From NCBI GenBank assembly GCA_000827265.1, contig KN834775.1, positions 142,547-206,546 of the forward strand: 64,000 bases of DNA. The letters are read 5' to 3'. Positions 23,376 through 35,602 of this stretch are shown here, piece by piece. Below the pieces are notes generated by a model. The model searched no databases, was not told the DNA's origin, and saw only the letters and a program-made list of their open reading frames with translations. The translations under genes and the position numbers were made by a program. The stretch's first letter is position 1, and each line of letters starts with the position of its first letter. This DNA is from Collybiopsis luxurians FD-317 M1. Its lineage: Eukaryota; Basidiomycota; Agaricomycetes; Agaricales; Omphalotaceae.

Positions 23376-24623
23376 TTATGACTGAAAAACTTTTGGTTTC
23401 TCCTCGTCCAAAGGCTTTTCCGCCAAAATATGATAGCTTGTCGTAATAAGCCTCATCCTATCCGCCTTTACAAATGCCTCGCCATCTTTGGTCAGTCTCT
23501 TCATCAACGTCTTGAAATGTGCGGGAAGGACATGAACTTTCACAAGCGCCATCACTAATGCCTGCAATCTCCGGAAATAACCATCTGCCCTCTCAATCAG
23601 GGGTGCCTGCAGCCCATCGGCATCTATGCTCGCGTTACCGCTTTGCAGTACCCGAAAGCCAGCATCCTCTAGAGCCTGATGAAGCTTTTCTACAGTTGGA
23701 GTACCCACTGCCCCGATCAAAGGTTTGATTCGACGCATCAGCTCTGCATGTTCTGGGTTCGCTTGATCATAAGCGGGTAAGCTGACCCAGTCGAGAAGAG
23801 AAACTTTGGCCCCAGGCTTTAGAACGCGATAGATCTCTTTGAAGGTAGCAGGTAGATTTTTACACAGACTAAGAGCTTGGATCTGGTAGAACGCGTCAAA
23901 AGAGTCGGATGCAAGGGGAAGGGGAAGAACATTAAAGTCCTGCTGAACGAACTCCAACGGCAGATTTCGTTTTGCAGCAAAAGCACGGGCACTAGAAAGC
24001 TGGTCTGCGTCGAGATTGAGCCCGGTTACATGAGCCCCGGTATATTTCGACATATGAGCTGCAACCCTTCCGCGACCGCATCCTAGATCCAATACCTTGT
24101 TTCCGGGCTTAAGTCCAAGTTCCCGAGCGACAGACTCCTCATAGAGGAGCTGGTTGTCAAGGATTCCGGCCCGGATGTTCATCACTGGAGGAATATACAT
24201 CTTCTCAACCTCCCCTAGAGCGCATAGGTGATTTAAGACACTGTAGTAGCTGACAAGACAGTCGTGTACAGCGCTTTGGTAGTCTGGGCCAAGCGTAGCA
24301 ACCATCTGCGCTTCGTTCTCCCAATCTAGTCCATAAATAATGTAAGAGTTCATGAAATCGTCCATCTGCTTAGGGGTGAGATTTTTCAGCACTCGGAAGG
24401 AGTTTCGTATTGTCTTGATTCGTCCGGGGGACGCAGAGCGGTCAACATCAATGGCGGAGGGGCTACGTTTGACGTTCTGAGCCTTTTTGGCTTGGGCAAT
24501 GCTGTCTGAGCTACTGGCAGCGTCCGAGCTCCCTCCGGATGAAGCGAGAGGGGTCTTGGAAGGAGCCGGAGTGGGTACCGGAACCGCAGTCTGAACCGCC
24601 ACAGGAGTCGAACGCGTAGACAT
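23376..24623 (-). CDS. SAM-dependent methyltransferase, sterol-methyltransferase (Erg6/SMT) family
   Basis: This is an intronless frame of 415 codons, which is unusual for this window. A 70-residue Ser/Ala/Pro-rich leader precedes the Rossmann methyltransferase domain. SAM motif I is VLDLGCGRGRVAAHM, followed by GAHVTGLNLDADQL, DSFDAFYQIQALSLC and EIYRVLKPGAKV. The segment LLDWVSLPAYDQANPEH lines up with the YEW..D.YDPNDPEH stretch of Erg6. The family transfers a methyl group to C24 of sterols, but this copy differs from canonical Erg6 in motif I (GRGRV instead of GVGGP) and in the sterol-binding region I, so it is more likely a paralogue with another lipid or small-molecule substrate. The acceptor is unknown. 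Confidence 0.75.
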   Translation of the reverse strand: MSTRSTPVAVQTAVPVPTPAPSKTPLASSGGSSDAASSSDSIAQAKKAQNVKRSPSAIDVDRSASPGRIKTIRNSFRVLKNLTPKQMDDFMNSYIIYGLDWENEAQMVATLGPDYQSAVHDCLVSYYSVLNHLCALGEVEKMYIPPVMNIRAGILDNQLLYEESVARELGLKPGNKVLDLGCGRGRVAAHMSKYTGAHVTGLNLDADQLSSARAFAAKRNLPLEFVQQDFNVLPLPLASDSFDAFYQIQALSLCKNLPATFKEIYRVLKPGAKVSLLDWVSLPAYDQANPEHAELMRRIKPLIGAVGTPTVEKLHQALEDAGFRVLQSGNASIDADGLQAPLIERADGYFRRLQALVMALVKVHVLPAHFKTLMKRLTKDGEAFVKADRMRLITTSYHILAEKPLDEEKPKVFQS

Positions 24624-25702
24624 GAAGAGAAGGAGGTACTTTTGACCGGGAATAGGTTTTATATGCGAGGTTTTAAAAATTTGAACACACGATGATGCAG
24701 GGGGGTAAAAGAAGACGCGTAGAACAACAATGGTGATTAATAGGAAACTCCAGTCCGACAGATATGACTCTAGAGCTGAGTAATCGTTTCGACGGAGCCT
24801 CGAGGGATTTATCCTTACAATGGTCTGATTACAGAATACCCTTAAAAGTAATGTCGATTACCATATTGTGCCGTATGACTCGGTCGTTGAATTCCAGACT
24901 TTTGGGGCTCTTCCTGAAACTGAAACGAATGGCGTCAGAACCCTATCAAACAATATGTTTCCTGGACCGAACAGTCTGGAGAACCTTCCGCTCCGATTCC
25001 GGGCTGTGTAATTCTGCGAGGCATTAGCAAGCTACTAGCACTGTCCGCGAATGCGTCGGCGCCGTGGGCGTTCGATTATGGTCCAAGGAAAAGCCACTAC
25101 TAATGGTAAGCGGCGCTTCCAAGTTTCAGCGCCGTGGGTAAACGGCAGTTGCGAGCCATGTGTGGTCGACGTCACTGGCAATCAATGGGTAACCCGGCCA
25201 GGCGATACTTCGGAAATAAGTATTTCAGTGTATCGGATATTTTCATGGTATCATCTACGCACCTATGAATATCTGATTAGCTACAACTTGAAGAGCCCGG
25301 ACGAGCTGAAGAAAACGGTGAGGCGATAGGAGGGCATCATGATGAACACTGAATGTACTGAACATTACCTGAACATGCCGTGCAGATCGAGGGTTTGGTT
25401 AAATCCGGAACTTGCGTCACATCATCACAGTCACGTTGACGTGAAGGGCTTGGCGTCACACGCTGTCAGGACTCAGACGCGTCTGTGCCGCTCGAAGGGA
25501 ACGAGATGTAAACGCGGATTAAAATGCGAACGAACGAATCACACATACTACCGTTGAAGAGCTTGAGAAACTTCATTCTTCTCGAAAAAAAAGAAGATCC
25601 TTCAAAGCAACAATATAACAAGTATATAGAAACACAAGAAACAAAACAAGACATATCGAATGAAATGAAGCTGCCACCGATATCCAAGTGTACTTCAGAA
25701 AC
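24624..25702. other. Intergenic, 1.08 kb
   Basis: This lies between the methyltransferase start and the F-box gene stop, both on the minus strand. Several short plus-strand frames (24764-25557) have no motif or splice pattern. Nothing else was seen. Confidence 0.4.
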
Positions 25703-27652
25703 TTACCATCTTACCCCTTTTACTTCCAGTTGTTCCTTTTCCCAGTCGGCCAGCCAAAGATCAGAGTGCTTCCAGATTCTGAGGTCCATCATCCTTCGCA
25801 GATGGGCAAGGCAGTTTTCCGCCTCGACGGGAATAGGGCTTACCGACCCATGAATATGGATTCTCGCCTTCTTCAACTGACGCATTGATTGACAATGTGC
25901 TTGCTCAAAATGATCAATTCTCTCGGCTACATCCAGCGTGGTTGGTCTCGAGCGGGATTTGAGCATTGTTAGAATCAGATTGAAGTATCCCGGTCCACAT
26001 CTCTCTGCGTCCAAATATAACCAAAGTTCTTCCAAGTTTGGAAGAAAATCAGTGATGTCTGTGCGAGCACCAGTGAGCCCATGTACGATCGTCGTAGTTT
26101 TAGCCATAGCTCGTAAGAAGGGTTCGAGGTCGTGGGCATTCTCCTGGATGTATAGAGAAGTGATATTAGAAAACGCAGCAGGTACACTGTAAATCAACGC
26201 CGCATCCAAATCGACAGCGTCGAGCTGAGGGAAAATATCGCTACCGATCCTGCGCATGAGCCTTGAAAATTCCATGTGCCCTTCGACACCTCCCAGATGA
26301 AGAGAAGTTAGCGAAACAGCGGACCGTTGCTGGAAATCGAGTAGCTGATTGGTTAAATCAGTATCGAGTTCTTCGGTTAGGGTCAATAATCGTAGTCTGG
26401 TTAGAGAGGGTGTGATGAGGCATTGGAAGAGCTTAGCGACGACAGCGGAGCTGAAGCTGAAGCTAATGTCGAGTGAGTTCAAGTAAGGAAGAGATATCGG
26501 GTGGGAGAAGTGATTGAGAAGGATCCTGCCGTCGTAACCCAGAAACTCTGAAGGACGAAATTTGAAGTGGACCAGATTTGTCGTTCTTCTGAGAACAGAG
26601 AGATAGACAGAGGGGCACAAAAACGCAGAGCTAGCCTCAATTTTCAGCGCCTTCAAGGAGGCGAGGGGCAGCGTCATGAGTTCGAGGAGTGAGACCTCGC
26701 CATGCTCAGCGATCTCCAAGTCAACTAGGTGTCCAGATCCGGAAAAACATTTGATTCCATTCGGGAATTTCTCTTGCAGGTATCCGAAAGGATCAACCAA
26801 AGCTGCGCTACCTTGATTAGTCCCAAGGAATCGGGAACGCGATTCGACGACAGGAATGTCGATACGGAGAGTCTCCAATGAAGGGAACGAAGATGACGGA
26901 ATGTGAAAGATTGGAAGGAGAAGAGCTACAGGTCCGGACAACCTTAAAGACCGAATACGAAATGAGAACGAGAGAGCAGTAGCAAGGATTGATGTAGCCG
27001 ATTCGCATATGGTGAGATCCAACTCGATAGGGGAAGACCCACTTCGGCTTAGCCATTCGCGTATCATTCGAGGGGATGTGCGAGACTGGTAGACCTGACA
27101 AATCTTGAGTTTTGACCAAATTAAAGGCATACAGAGAGCAGCTTTCCTCCATGCCGTGCACACGCCTGTGATAACGAACCGAGGACGTATGAAGTCGCTG
27201 GTTGTGAAAGGGGGAGCAGCATTGGGATTTGATATGAATTCCACGACGAGAGTATTCGAAGCGGGCGGCAGAAGACAATAGATTCTAAAAATTTCGGTTA
27301 GAATTTCTAAAGGAACGCGACGTATGGGCGACAGAATGTTTCTTAATTGGGCGATTTCATCAAGCGTTTCATTCAGTTGATTGACGACTTCTTTGTGAAG
27401 CGGACTATCTTGACGAACGTTCATTGTTATCATCAAGGTTCGCAGATTCGAAACGTGCTGCTCTGCTTCCAAGATGTGCAATTGTACAGATATCTTGTCC
27501 TGAGCTGAGAGCCATACTGGGCCTTCTAAGCGGCCGCCCGAGATATGCGAGCTGGGAATTCTAGATATTAGGATAGGCGAGGTTCGGGGAGCAGGGCGAG
27601 GTAGGGTCCACGGTATCGCATTTATGAACGTAAGACGCGAGTGAGATGGCAT
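25703..27652 (-). CDS. F-box domain protein with LRR-like C-terminus
   Basis: This is a single exon of 649 codons. After a 70-residue leader and a short coiled coil, the F-box core reads SPIRRVPLEILTEIF, the usual Agaricomycete form. The remainder shows irregular leucine-rich segments (FRIRSLRLSGPVALLLPIF, SFPSLETLRI, LTRLRLLTL, LTSLHLGGVEG). F-box proteins recruit substrates to SCF ubiquitin ligases through Skp1; such genes are greatly expanded in mushrooms. An AG immediately precedes the ATG and a GT lies about 50 bp upstream, suggesting a 5' UTR intron. No substrate can be named. Confidence 0.85.
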   Translation of the reverse strand: MPSHSRLTFINAIPWTLPRPAPRTSPILISRIPSSHISGGRLEGPVWLSAQDKISVQLHILEAEQHVSNLRTLMITMNVRQDSPLHKEVVNQLNETLDEIAQLRNILSPIRRVPLEILTEIFRIYCLLPPASNTLVVEFISNPNAAPPFTTSDFIRPRFVITGVCTAWRKAALCMPLIWSKLKICQVYQSRTSPRMIREWLSRSGSSPIELDLTICESATSILATALSFSFRIRSLRLSGPVALLLPIFHIPSSSFPSLETLRIDIPVVESRSRFLGTNQGSAALVDPFGYLQEKFPNGIKCFSGSGHLVDLEIAEHGEVSLLELMTLPLASLKALKIEASSAFLCPSVYLSVLRRTTNLVHFKFRPSEFLGYDGRILLNHFSHPISLPYLNSLDISFSFSSAVVAKLFQCLITPSLTRLRLLTLTEELDTDLTNQLLDFQQRSAVSLTSLHLGGVEGHMEFSRLMRRIGSDIFPQLDAVDLDAALIYSVPAAFSNITSLYIQENAHDLEPFLRAMAKTTTIVHGLTGARTDITDFLPNLEELWLYLDAERCGPGYFNLILTMLKSRSRPTTLDVAERIDHFEQAHCQSMRQLKKARIHIHGSVSPIPVEAENCLAHLRRMMDLRIWKHSDLWLADWEKEQLEVKGVRW

Positions 27653-28002
27653 CTAATGAGAACTTATTAGGCATCTGAAGACGAAAATGTCAAACCAGTT
27701 TACCTGAGAACACGGTGGTACAGGTTTCGCCGGGTCCGGGATATCACAGTTTGGAATGTACCCGAAAAGAAAATAGGCGCCGAAAGCTTGCACTGAACCA
27801 TGACTCGCCGTACTAACATTATTGAGTTTGGGTTTGTTCCCTTTGACACGCTCACATTCCCTCAGAATGCTCTCAGATTCTCACCCAACTATCGGAATAC
27901 TACAAGTTGTCTCCGCAATCAAACGCTGTCCAAAGTTAGGTCAGACGATTTCCCGAATCGCGTCATTTAACACCACCGCCGATTTCTTTTCTCCCCACTA
28001 CC
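27653..28002. promoter_or_regulatory. 350-bp divergent promoter region
   Basis: This is shared by the F-box gene (minus) and the 2OG oxygenase (plus). It contains the probable 5' UTR intron of the F-box gene (about 27653-27705). No distinct site was identified. Confidence 0.4.
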
Positions 28003-29456
28003 ATGACCTCTGCCAACTTTGAATCCATTCCAACGCTTGACTACTCTTTGGCTTTGGACAAAGAAACGAAACCGAAATTTATAGCACAACTTCGAGACGT
28101 CATGATCAACGTTGGCTTTCTTTATCTTGAGAACACGCCCGTTGATAAGGACATTGTCTCGGACCTCAAGCTGCAGATCCCAAAGCTGTTTGCATTGCCA
28201 CAAGATTTGAAGGACAGTCTGCGAATGGCAAATTCGCCCCATTTCCTTGGCTACTCGCGACTGGGTGCAGAGTTGACCAAAGGAGCTGTAGATTACCGAG
28301 AACAGTTTGATTTCGGTACCCCCTGCGTATCATGCTTCAAACCAGGAGATCCAGATTATTGGAATATCTACGGTCCATCTCAGGTGCGAAGCACGCGCAT
28401 TTACAATAGTGCTACGGGTATTAATCCGATTCATATCCAGTACCCGAGCGAAGATCAACTTCCTGGATTCAAAAGGTTGCACGAGACCTATCTCACACAG
28501 TTGCATTCACTGTCTTCCAATTTTTTACAATTAGTTTCCGAGGCCCTTGGACTCCCTTCCGATACCCTGGATCGGTTTTACACCTCAAGCGGTCGTATGC
28601 ACCTGACTAAAATCGTCAAATACCCGGTACAGCAGTTTTCTCAGCAGGGGGTCGGTGCCCATTATGATGGTTCTATGATTACATTTGCGAGTGTAAAACT
28701 CTATGAATCCAGTGCCAACAACTGAGACGCTTGATTTCTAGCTTCTACAAGCCTCCGAGGACCACAATGGGCTCCAGGCCCAGAATCTGAGAGGTGACTG
28801 GATCAATGTACCTCCCAAACCTAATACATTCGTAGTGAGTATCAATTTGCACTGGTTAAAACTCGGCGTTGACTATAGGATAACTCAGATCAATTTTGGA
28901 CGATGTTAGTTGTATCCCTCTTTTATCACCTGCATACACCGAGAGTGACCGAGCTGCTAACCAGCGTTGGAATTCGTTACTCAGGGCGTTGTTAGAGCCA
29001 CCTCACATCGTGTTCTAGCGCCACCTCCAGAAGCGAAGACACCACGATATTCTGTGCCCTTTTTTTACAGCGGAATGGATCTGGAGGCCAGGGTCGACGG
29101 AGCGGCACTTGAAAATCTGCTTCCTCCGGAAATTCTCAAGTTACGCGATGAGAGAGGCACGTTACCAACAACAGAGTGTGAGGCGATTTGCTGTGATCAA
29201 TGTTCCGCATTATTTCTGAAGCTTGAAATCTTAGCGATCAACTACTCAGAGTACGCCTCTGACGTTGCAGGGAAGGTGTATCTGATAGGCAGGGCAAAGT
29301 CAGTGCATGTTCATCATTCTTCTTTTTGCACGTCGCTGAACTTTTTTCCTAATCCGACGTCGCAGGAGTCATCCGGATGTTGCTGAACGTCATTACCCTG
29401 ATCTTTTCAAGGAGCTGTTCCCTAATGGGATGCCGTTGCATGGAATAGCTTATTGA
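28003..29456 (+). CDS. 2-oxoglutarate/Fe(II) oxygenase, isopenicillin N synthase-like
   Basis: Seven exons (28003-28383, 28441-28686, 28742-28834, 28889-28904, 28965-29177, 29235-29298, 29366-29456) give 367 codons. The N-terminal DIOX_N-type region precedes the jelly-roll core. The iron ligands are HYD in GVGAHYDGS and the distal His in ATSHRVLAP; the 2OG anchor is the RYSVPFF segment. Fungal members hydroxylate or oxidise small molecules; the substrate is unknown. Two introns (28384-28440 and 29178-29234) are 57 nt long with no in-frame stop, so retention would insert residues instead of truncating. At exon 2 a GT donor six bases downstream (exon end 28692) would add Ala-Ser; the GC donor used here keeps the usual ITFLLQAS spacing. 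Confidence 0.85.
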
Positions 29457-29779
29457 ATTTGTTCGGTTGAGACCATTGAGTGTCATTTGCATGTATGTTT
29501 CCGAAATCGATTATATGTCCTCTGCAAACGAAGCTATTGTAAACATTTGAGTGAGCGGATGGATACCGTATCGATCGCTTGCTGATGGGAGAGGTTGAAT
29601 CCAGAAAAGGAAACTGATAAGATAAGATAAATTGAATATTCTCGCGCACGAACCAGCTATACAGAAACCCGTCGGACCCAGAACGTTTACCTTTGTTTCG
29701 TCGCTGTCGTCGAGTTGTCCTCCACAGTAAACCGCCTCGTCTGCGAGGTCCAGTCTTTAAAGAATTTTCTGGCATTGTC

Positions 29780-32700
29780 ATGCACGGCTCGACGCCAGAT
29801 TCTTTCGATACTCTATCTGCGCCATCTCCTTCACCCCCACCTACAGCAGCTTCCCTTACTGGATTCGAAACAGTCAGAGCCTCTATTATCTCCGCCCCAG
29901 CATCAACTGGCACTACCCCAGCAATGTCAGAAACAACAGAAGTCACGGCAGCCAAATTGGCGCGGCCTCAGTCTTTTACGGAAAAGGTCCCGGAAATGGC
30001 CAAGGCAGAAAAGGCACCTGTACCAGCGTTGACCGACTCGGCTGGTCTCAACTCAGACTCTGAGCTCTCAGAGCTGACAGAAGAAGAACAGGACTCGGAA
30101 AAGCAGTCAAAATCTAAACACAAACAAAAGCAAAAAAAGGCTGCGAGTCCGGAAACTGTCAATTCGACATCGACATCGACATCTCGCAATAATTCGTCTT
30201 CGTCATCGAGTAGAGGACGAGGGGGCTCGCGTCGTGGAAGAAAGAAAAGAAGTACATTGGTCCCGGCGCCGATGTGGGGTTGGGCCGTTTACGACGGTGA
30301 AGAGGATCAGGGACAAGAAGCCGGCGAAGAGGACGAACAAGTGCAGAATCCATTGGATGTCTTGACTTCTGCTGCACTTGGGCGACAAAAATCGGAAAGC
30401 GAAGAGACGGAGCTGGTCGATACACACAATGTCGGCGGCAGGGATGGCGATATTACTATGGCTAACCCCGTAGGCTCTGTTGCATCTTCGCGTGGACCAT
30501 CGCCCGACTCGCTGGCTTCATCTCGTCCCTCGCCAGGGCTAATGTCTTCGAGGCAGAGACAGCAGGTGTTGAATAAGTCTACAACAAGGATATACAAGGA
30601 GAATTCAGATTCCGCCACAGAAGATGAAGACGATAATACGGAAGATGAGAATATTCCACCAGCTCCAAAATCTCGACCGAAACCAAATCTTCGCATTGAC
30701 GCGTCTGCTCAACTGCTTTTACATCCCCATCCCCCTTCGGCTGCTTCCGCTAACGTGAAGTCCCCAACTTCTACTTCTCCTTCCGTCTCTCGGCCACATT
30801 CAGCTTCTTACTCCGCTGCTGCCACTCCTGCAACTGGTCCATCTACCCCGCCACATGCTGCTAACACAGGCTCCAATGCCCCAGCTGCAACGAAAGCCAG
30901 GTCAACTCGTGGTGGTAGAGGCCGTGGGAGAGGAAGAGGAAGAGGCGGGAGAGGGAGAGGGACAGGATCTAGAACTCATAATCAGAGTAGAGCAGTAGAT
31001 TCAGAAGAGCCCGGTGTCGATCTGGATAAACCGACGTCTGCGTCCGCCCGGGGAGGTGTTGACGCCGAGCACAATGTTCTTCAACGTTCCGGTATTTCGA
31101 ATGGTACCGATCCTATGGACGTGGGTTCTAATGGAAAGAAGGTTGACATAGAGCTGGAAGATGAGCCCATAGATGCTTCGTCCGCACTCTTAGCTTTGGG
31201 TGAGTCCTTGACTTGCAATTTCTCCTTCCCCACAGCTCTGACTTTAACCTGTTCACGGCAGCGGGCACAGTAGCTGATATTGAAGCGCAATCGAAGTCGA
31301 AGTCGAAATCCGGACCCGAACGATCAGCCGCTGTCAAAGCCGCTAGAGCCGATATTCCTTCAGATACATCTGAAGGCGAAGAGGGCGATGGTGAAGACGA
31401 GAAGGAAGACGAGCAAGCGGAGGATGAGGATGAGGATGAGAAGGAAGAAGACGAGCTTGACAAGGAGGAAATCGAAAAGGAAGATCTCGACCCTGAAGTT
31501 TCCGAAAAAGAAGACGGGGACATTTCTGATAAGGAAGACATAGACGAAGATCGGTCTGACAAGGAAGAAGGAGATGTTGATATCTCGGACAAAGACGAAG
31601 ACGAACGTGACGAGGACGTCGAAGAGGAGGAGGAGGGCCAAAAACATAAACGCAAACGAGATGCAGATGCAGATGAAGACAAGGACTCCAACTTGGACGC
31701 GGAAGAAAAGTCTGATCGCGATTCCAATGTGGACCCAGACGAAGATCCTGATGCGTATCTGGAGGAAGAAGACACTGACCTCCAACCGGCCCATCGAGTG
31801 GAGGCACTCGAATTTCTTGCCAGAATCGAGCTAAAATTTGCGTTATTAAGGGAAAAGGTATATGTGGAGAAAATGGAAGAACTGGCCTGGGAGGAGAGCT
31901 TAATTGGGAATGGTATGCCCATACTCTTGCTCTTACGTTTCTTGCTACTGACGGTGCTTCCCTCCCGCCTCCCTTATAATCCACTCAAATCCTTCCTCGT
32001 ACTACAGGCACACACCCCGAATTGCATTACATTCATTCGGAGCTTTCCCGTCGAAAAAACAAGCGTTTGGAACTTGCAAAGCGAAAATGCGAATTTGAAG
32101 TATCGAATGTGACGAAAAAGCGGAGAATCGACGAAAGTAGTGTTTGGCAGACTTGGAAGGTAAGTGCAATCTATTTTATTTTCGCCTGCTTTTTTGGCGC
32201 CTCGTCCTTCCCTTCAGACTGCAATCTCTGTGGATTTTATTTATCCTGTGTTGTTTGTCTTTAAATTGACTAATGATCTTTTTTTTATCTTATATTTCCG
32301 ATCGCCATGTGTACAGGTTCAACGAGACCAACTCCAAACAGACATAATCGCGGAAACTAATCGCAAGAGGCGCAAATTAGAGCGAGAAAGAAGGGCTGCT
32401 GATAGGCCTCAGCCAGGTGTGTGAAGCAGTCATGAATTTTCTGCCACGTGGTTTATTTGTTTCTAACTAATCCTCTCTGCCTTAACTTCTACGCAGTTCG
32501 CCGCGTACCGCTTCCACCTGATCCACGTTTTTCCTATTCACTCCCTCCTCCGCCTACCCTTCGTCAAGTCGTTGATTCATTCCCGCTCCCGAACGAAAGC
32601 AATATCTTGACGCGGCATCAGGATTCTACAAGGTTCAACGTGCCCAAAACTCGACCTCATGTCAATGGCGTCAATGGTGTTAACGGTACCGGTGCAAAAA

Positions 32701-35602
32701 GAAGTCGTTTGAACGGTATTGCGCCCGCGCATCCCCCTCTCGGACTCGGTTCTCTGACCTCTCTTGTCGCCTACCCCGAGCTCTCAACACTTTCCTCGGC
32801 GGAGGTACAGGGAGATCTGGAAAGACTGCTCATTGGAGCGAGAAGATCTGGCATGTCGAACCAAGGGCCTCCACTCCCAGTTGGCATGGGTGTGGATCGC
32901 ATGGGGAATATCCCGGGCCCGATAAATGTGGGATTGGAACGCATGACAACGAACATGAACATGAATCTTAACAGTAACTTGCAGGGTATAGGTCCTGGTA
33001 TCTATGATCAACATCCCGCACACGGTATTCCCGTAACCCCAGGGTCTGGACATGCACATATTAGCCCGCATGGACAGCTTCAACACATTCAGCATGCCCC
33101 TGGAGCTAGAGTTGGCCCAGGAACACCTTCCTCTCATTCTCATTCGCACTTGCCGAGGGAGCCTCAGCCTCATCCCCACTCCCACCCACATTCGCAGCAT
33201 CAGCCTCTAGGACATGGCCACCCTCCAACGTCGCATGGATCTCATGGTCTCAGCGGACCTGCGAGACGAATCATATCTGGCCCTGGAGGTCCCGGGCCTG
33301 CGCCATCACCTGCTTTGTCATCCACTTATGAACAGCATGGGCCTCCACCACCAATGATGAGCATAGGAGGTCCCGGTTCGGGATCAGGATCAACTGGCGG
33401 TGGAGTTCCAAGACCGGGTTCGGGGATGGAATCAAGGCCTGGGTCTGCTGCTGAGCTCGTAGGAGATAAGGAAAGAGAAAGAGTCGGAGGTTCACGATCT
33501 TTCCACCCTTCCCACATCCACGGACACCCTGCGAATTCGGGAGTCGAACGTGGCGAGCGAGGCGAAAGAGAAAGGGATGGGGATGTCGTCATGGGTGGAC
33601 CTGGTCATTCGCATCTACCTCCTCGTCCGTCCTCGACCACTGCCGCTCTCTCTTCTTCAATGTCAACGTCTGGTCCAAATCACGGGATCCATGGAAGACA
33701 AGTCTCGGCTTCCCCGTATTTCGGGCCTAGAGCTGAAGCCGCTGCTCAGGCTCAGGCTCAGGCGCAAGCCCAACAGGCCGTATCAGGGCCTAGCTCAACC
33801 TCTGCTTCAAGTGTACCTCCGCCTCCCCCCCAGTCATCCTCGGCATCATCAGTGATCCGAAAACGATCCCCATCCCCCGTTGCGCCTGTTGCTCCAGGTG
33901 TTGGTATCGGTATTGGTCCGAATGGTGCTGGGGCGAAGGGAAATGGTCAATGGATGGGTCCAGGTATGGGGATGGGTGGGTTTGGTGGGGGACCTAGATG
34001 GGAAGAGGAGGAGCGGGAGAGGATGCACAAAGAAGGGAGAGATATGAGGGAGATCAGGGATCCAAGAGATGTCCGAGATTCTAGGGATATTGAGCGCGAC
34101 AGAGACCTTGATAGAGAAAGAGATTCGCATATTCCTACTTCCCACCAACACAGACATATGCGGCCAGATCAGCAGCAACAGCCGTATCACCCACACCCAT
34201 CGCAGCAGCATGCTAGACCGAAATCTGCTGGTGGGGCATCGCCGCATATTTATTCACATTTACATTCACATCCTGCTCACTCTACTCATAGTCATTCCGC
34301 TCATTCCAATCAGCCTGCCCAAGCTCACCACCACCATCACGTTCGACCGCACCATCATCACATCGTTCATCACCACCATGGTCCTCCTGCAGGAGGAATG
34401 AGTGGTCGCTCGGCCAGCACGTCACCGACTGCTGTTCGTGCCCCCTCGTTGAGCCCAAAGCTGACGAGGGGAGACCAGATTGTCGCAGAGCGGGAAAAGG
34501 ATTTTAGAGAGAATGAGAGCGGGGCAGGTGGAACTAGCATCCCGCCGCGTGCGCCTGTGGCTCACCGACACCCCTCTACTGACATTATAAATCTGACTTC
34601 CTCGTCGCCTGTGGTCGGAAAGGCACCTCCACTACCGTTGGGTCACCCAGCTTCTTCGGGCTCCTCCGCGTCAGGAATAGAGCGAGAAAAGGATGCAAGA
34701 AGGGCAAGTGGCGGTAACGCAACTGATATGGGCGTCCGACAGCCTCCTTCTGCTCCTCGCGCAATGATTCTGGATGAGCGAGAACGCGAAAGGGAGAGGG
34801 AGAATCGTGATCGTGATCGTGATAGAATAAATTCAATACCGTTTGCGTTGGGGCCAGCGCCGCCAAATGGTACTGGCGCACCCTCCTCGTCTTTCTCTCG
34901 TTCATCCCCGTGGAACGCTGTGGACCGCGATGACCCTTACCGCCCGGGTTCGTAACTTTTCTTTCACAATTTTTCAATGATTCACCTGTTGATTCAGAGT
35001 CCATGCACCGAATGAGTCCAAATTATTCCCGTGGACTGTCATCCCTTTCTGGACCACCTACGGCAGCTTCGTCGCCTTTGTCCCCAACCAGAACGAAAAC
35101 CCTTCCTCCTCGTCCCAACAGTCCCGCTGTTTCGCTAAATGTTTCCGGGCCTGGTCCATCGAGTCATTCGGCATCGTCATCGAGCTCAAGGATACGCTCT
35201 CCTCCTCAACGTCGATCTCCTCCGTTGCAAAATTCACTGCCGCAGAATCAGAACCCCAACTTCAATGGTAGTAAAGTCCAAGCTCCATTGCCGTCATCGG
35301 GTGCTACTCCTGTGTCGAAATCGGCCATAAGCTCAGTCACTTCGGGGCCGACATCAGTGGCCGAATCGACAGCGTCATCACAAGCTCCAGACGCCCACAA
35401 ACATTTATCCCCTACTTTACCTTCGAAAACATCTCAAGTTTTAGCCGGTGGGCTTGGCTCTAATTCGACCTTACCGCCATTAACGTCAACTTCACTAATA
35501 ACAGCGCCGACAGCGCTATCCGATTCAAAAACAAAGGATTTATCTATTACGAACGGTGCTCCACTGCCCCTCCCAATGATGAATGTTGAAGGAAAGTCAT
35601 AG
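29780..35602 (+). CDS. Sds3-like domain protein, candidate Rpd3/Sin3 histone deacetylase subunit, 1792 aa
   Basis: Six exons (29780-31199, 31262-31912, 32008-32159, 32317-32416, 32497-34947, 34998-35602) sum to 1792 codons. The only recognisable domain, at about residues 650-775, is Sds3/BRMS1-like: LARIELKFALLREKVYVEKM, GTHPELHYIHSELSRRKN, VQRDQLQTDIIAETNRKRR. In yeast, Sds3 and Dep1 scaffold the Rpd3L deacetylase. The rest is disordered: a Ser/Glu-rich N-terminus with RGRGRGRGGRGRG, a 200-residue Asp/Glu/Lys block, and a C-terminal kilobase rich in Pro, Gly, Ser and His runs such as HHHHHVRPHHHHIVHHHH. Yeast Sds3 is about 330 aa, so this form is several times larger. The start is the first in-frame ATG, 323 bp after the oxygenase stop. 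Confidence 0.82.

Noticed and set aside
23376..24623. Calling this gene canonical ERG6
   Set aside because: Motif I and the N-terminal sterol-binding region differ from Erg6, so only family level is supported.
31128..31984. Long minus-strand open frames antisense to the Sds3-like gene
   Set aside because: They mirror the Asp/Glu/Lys-rich codons of the real gene (Ser/Phe/Leu runs in antisense) and have no motif or start context.
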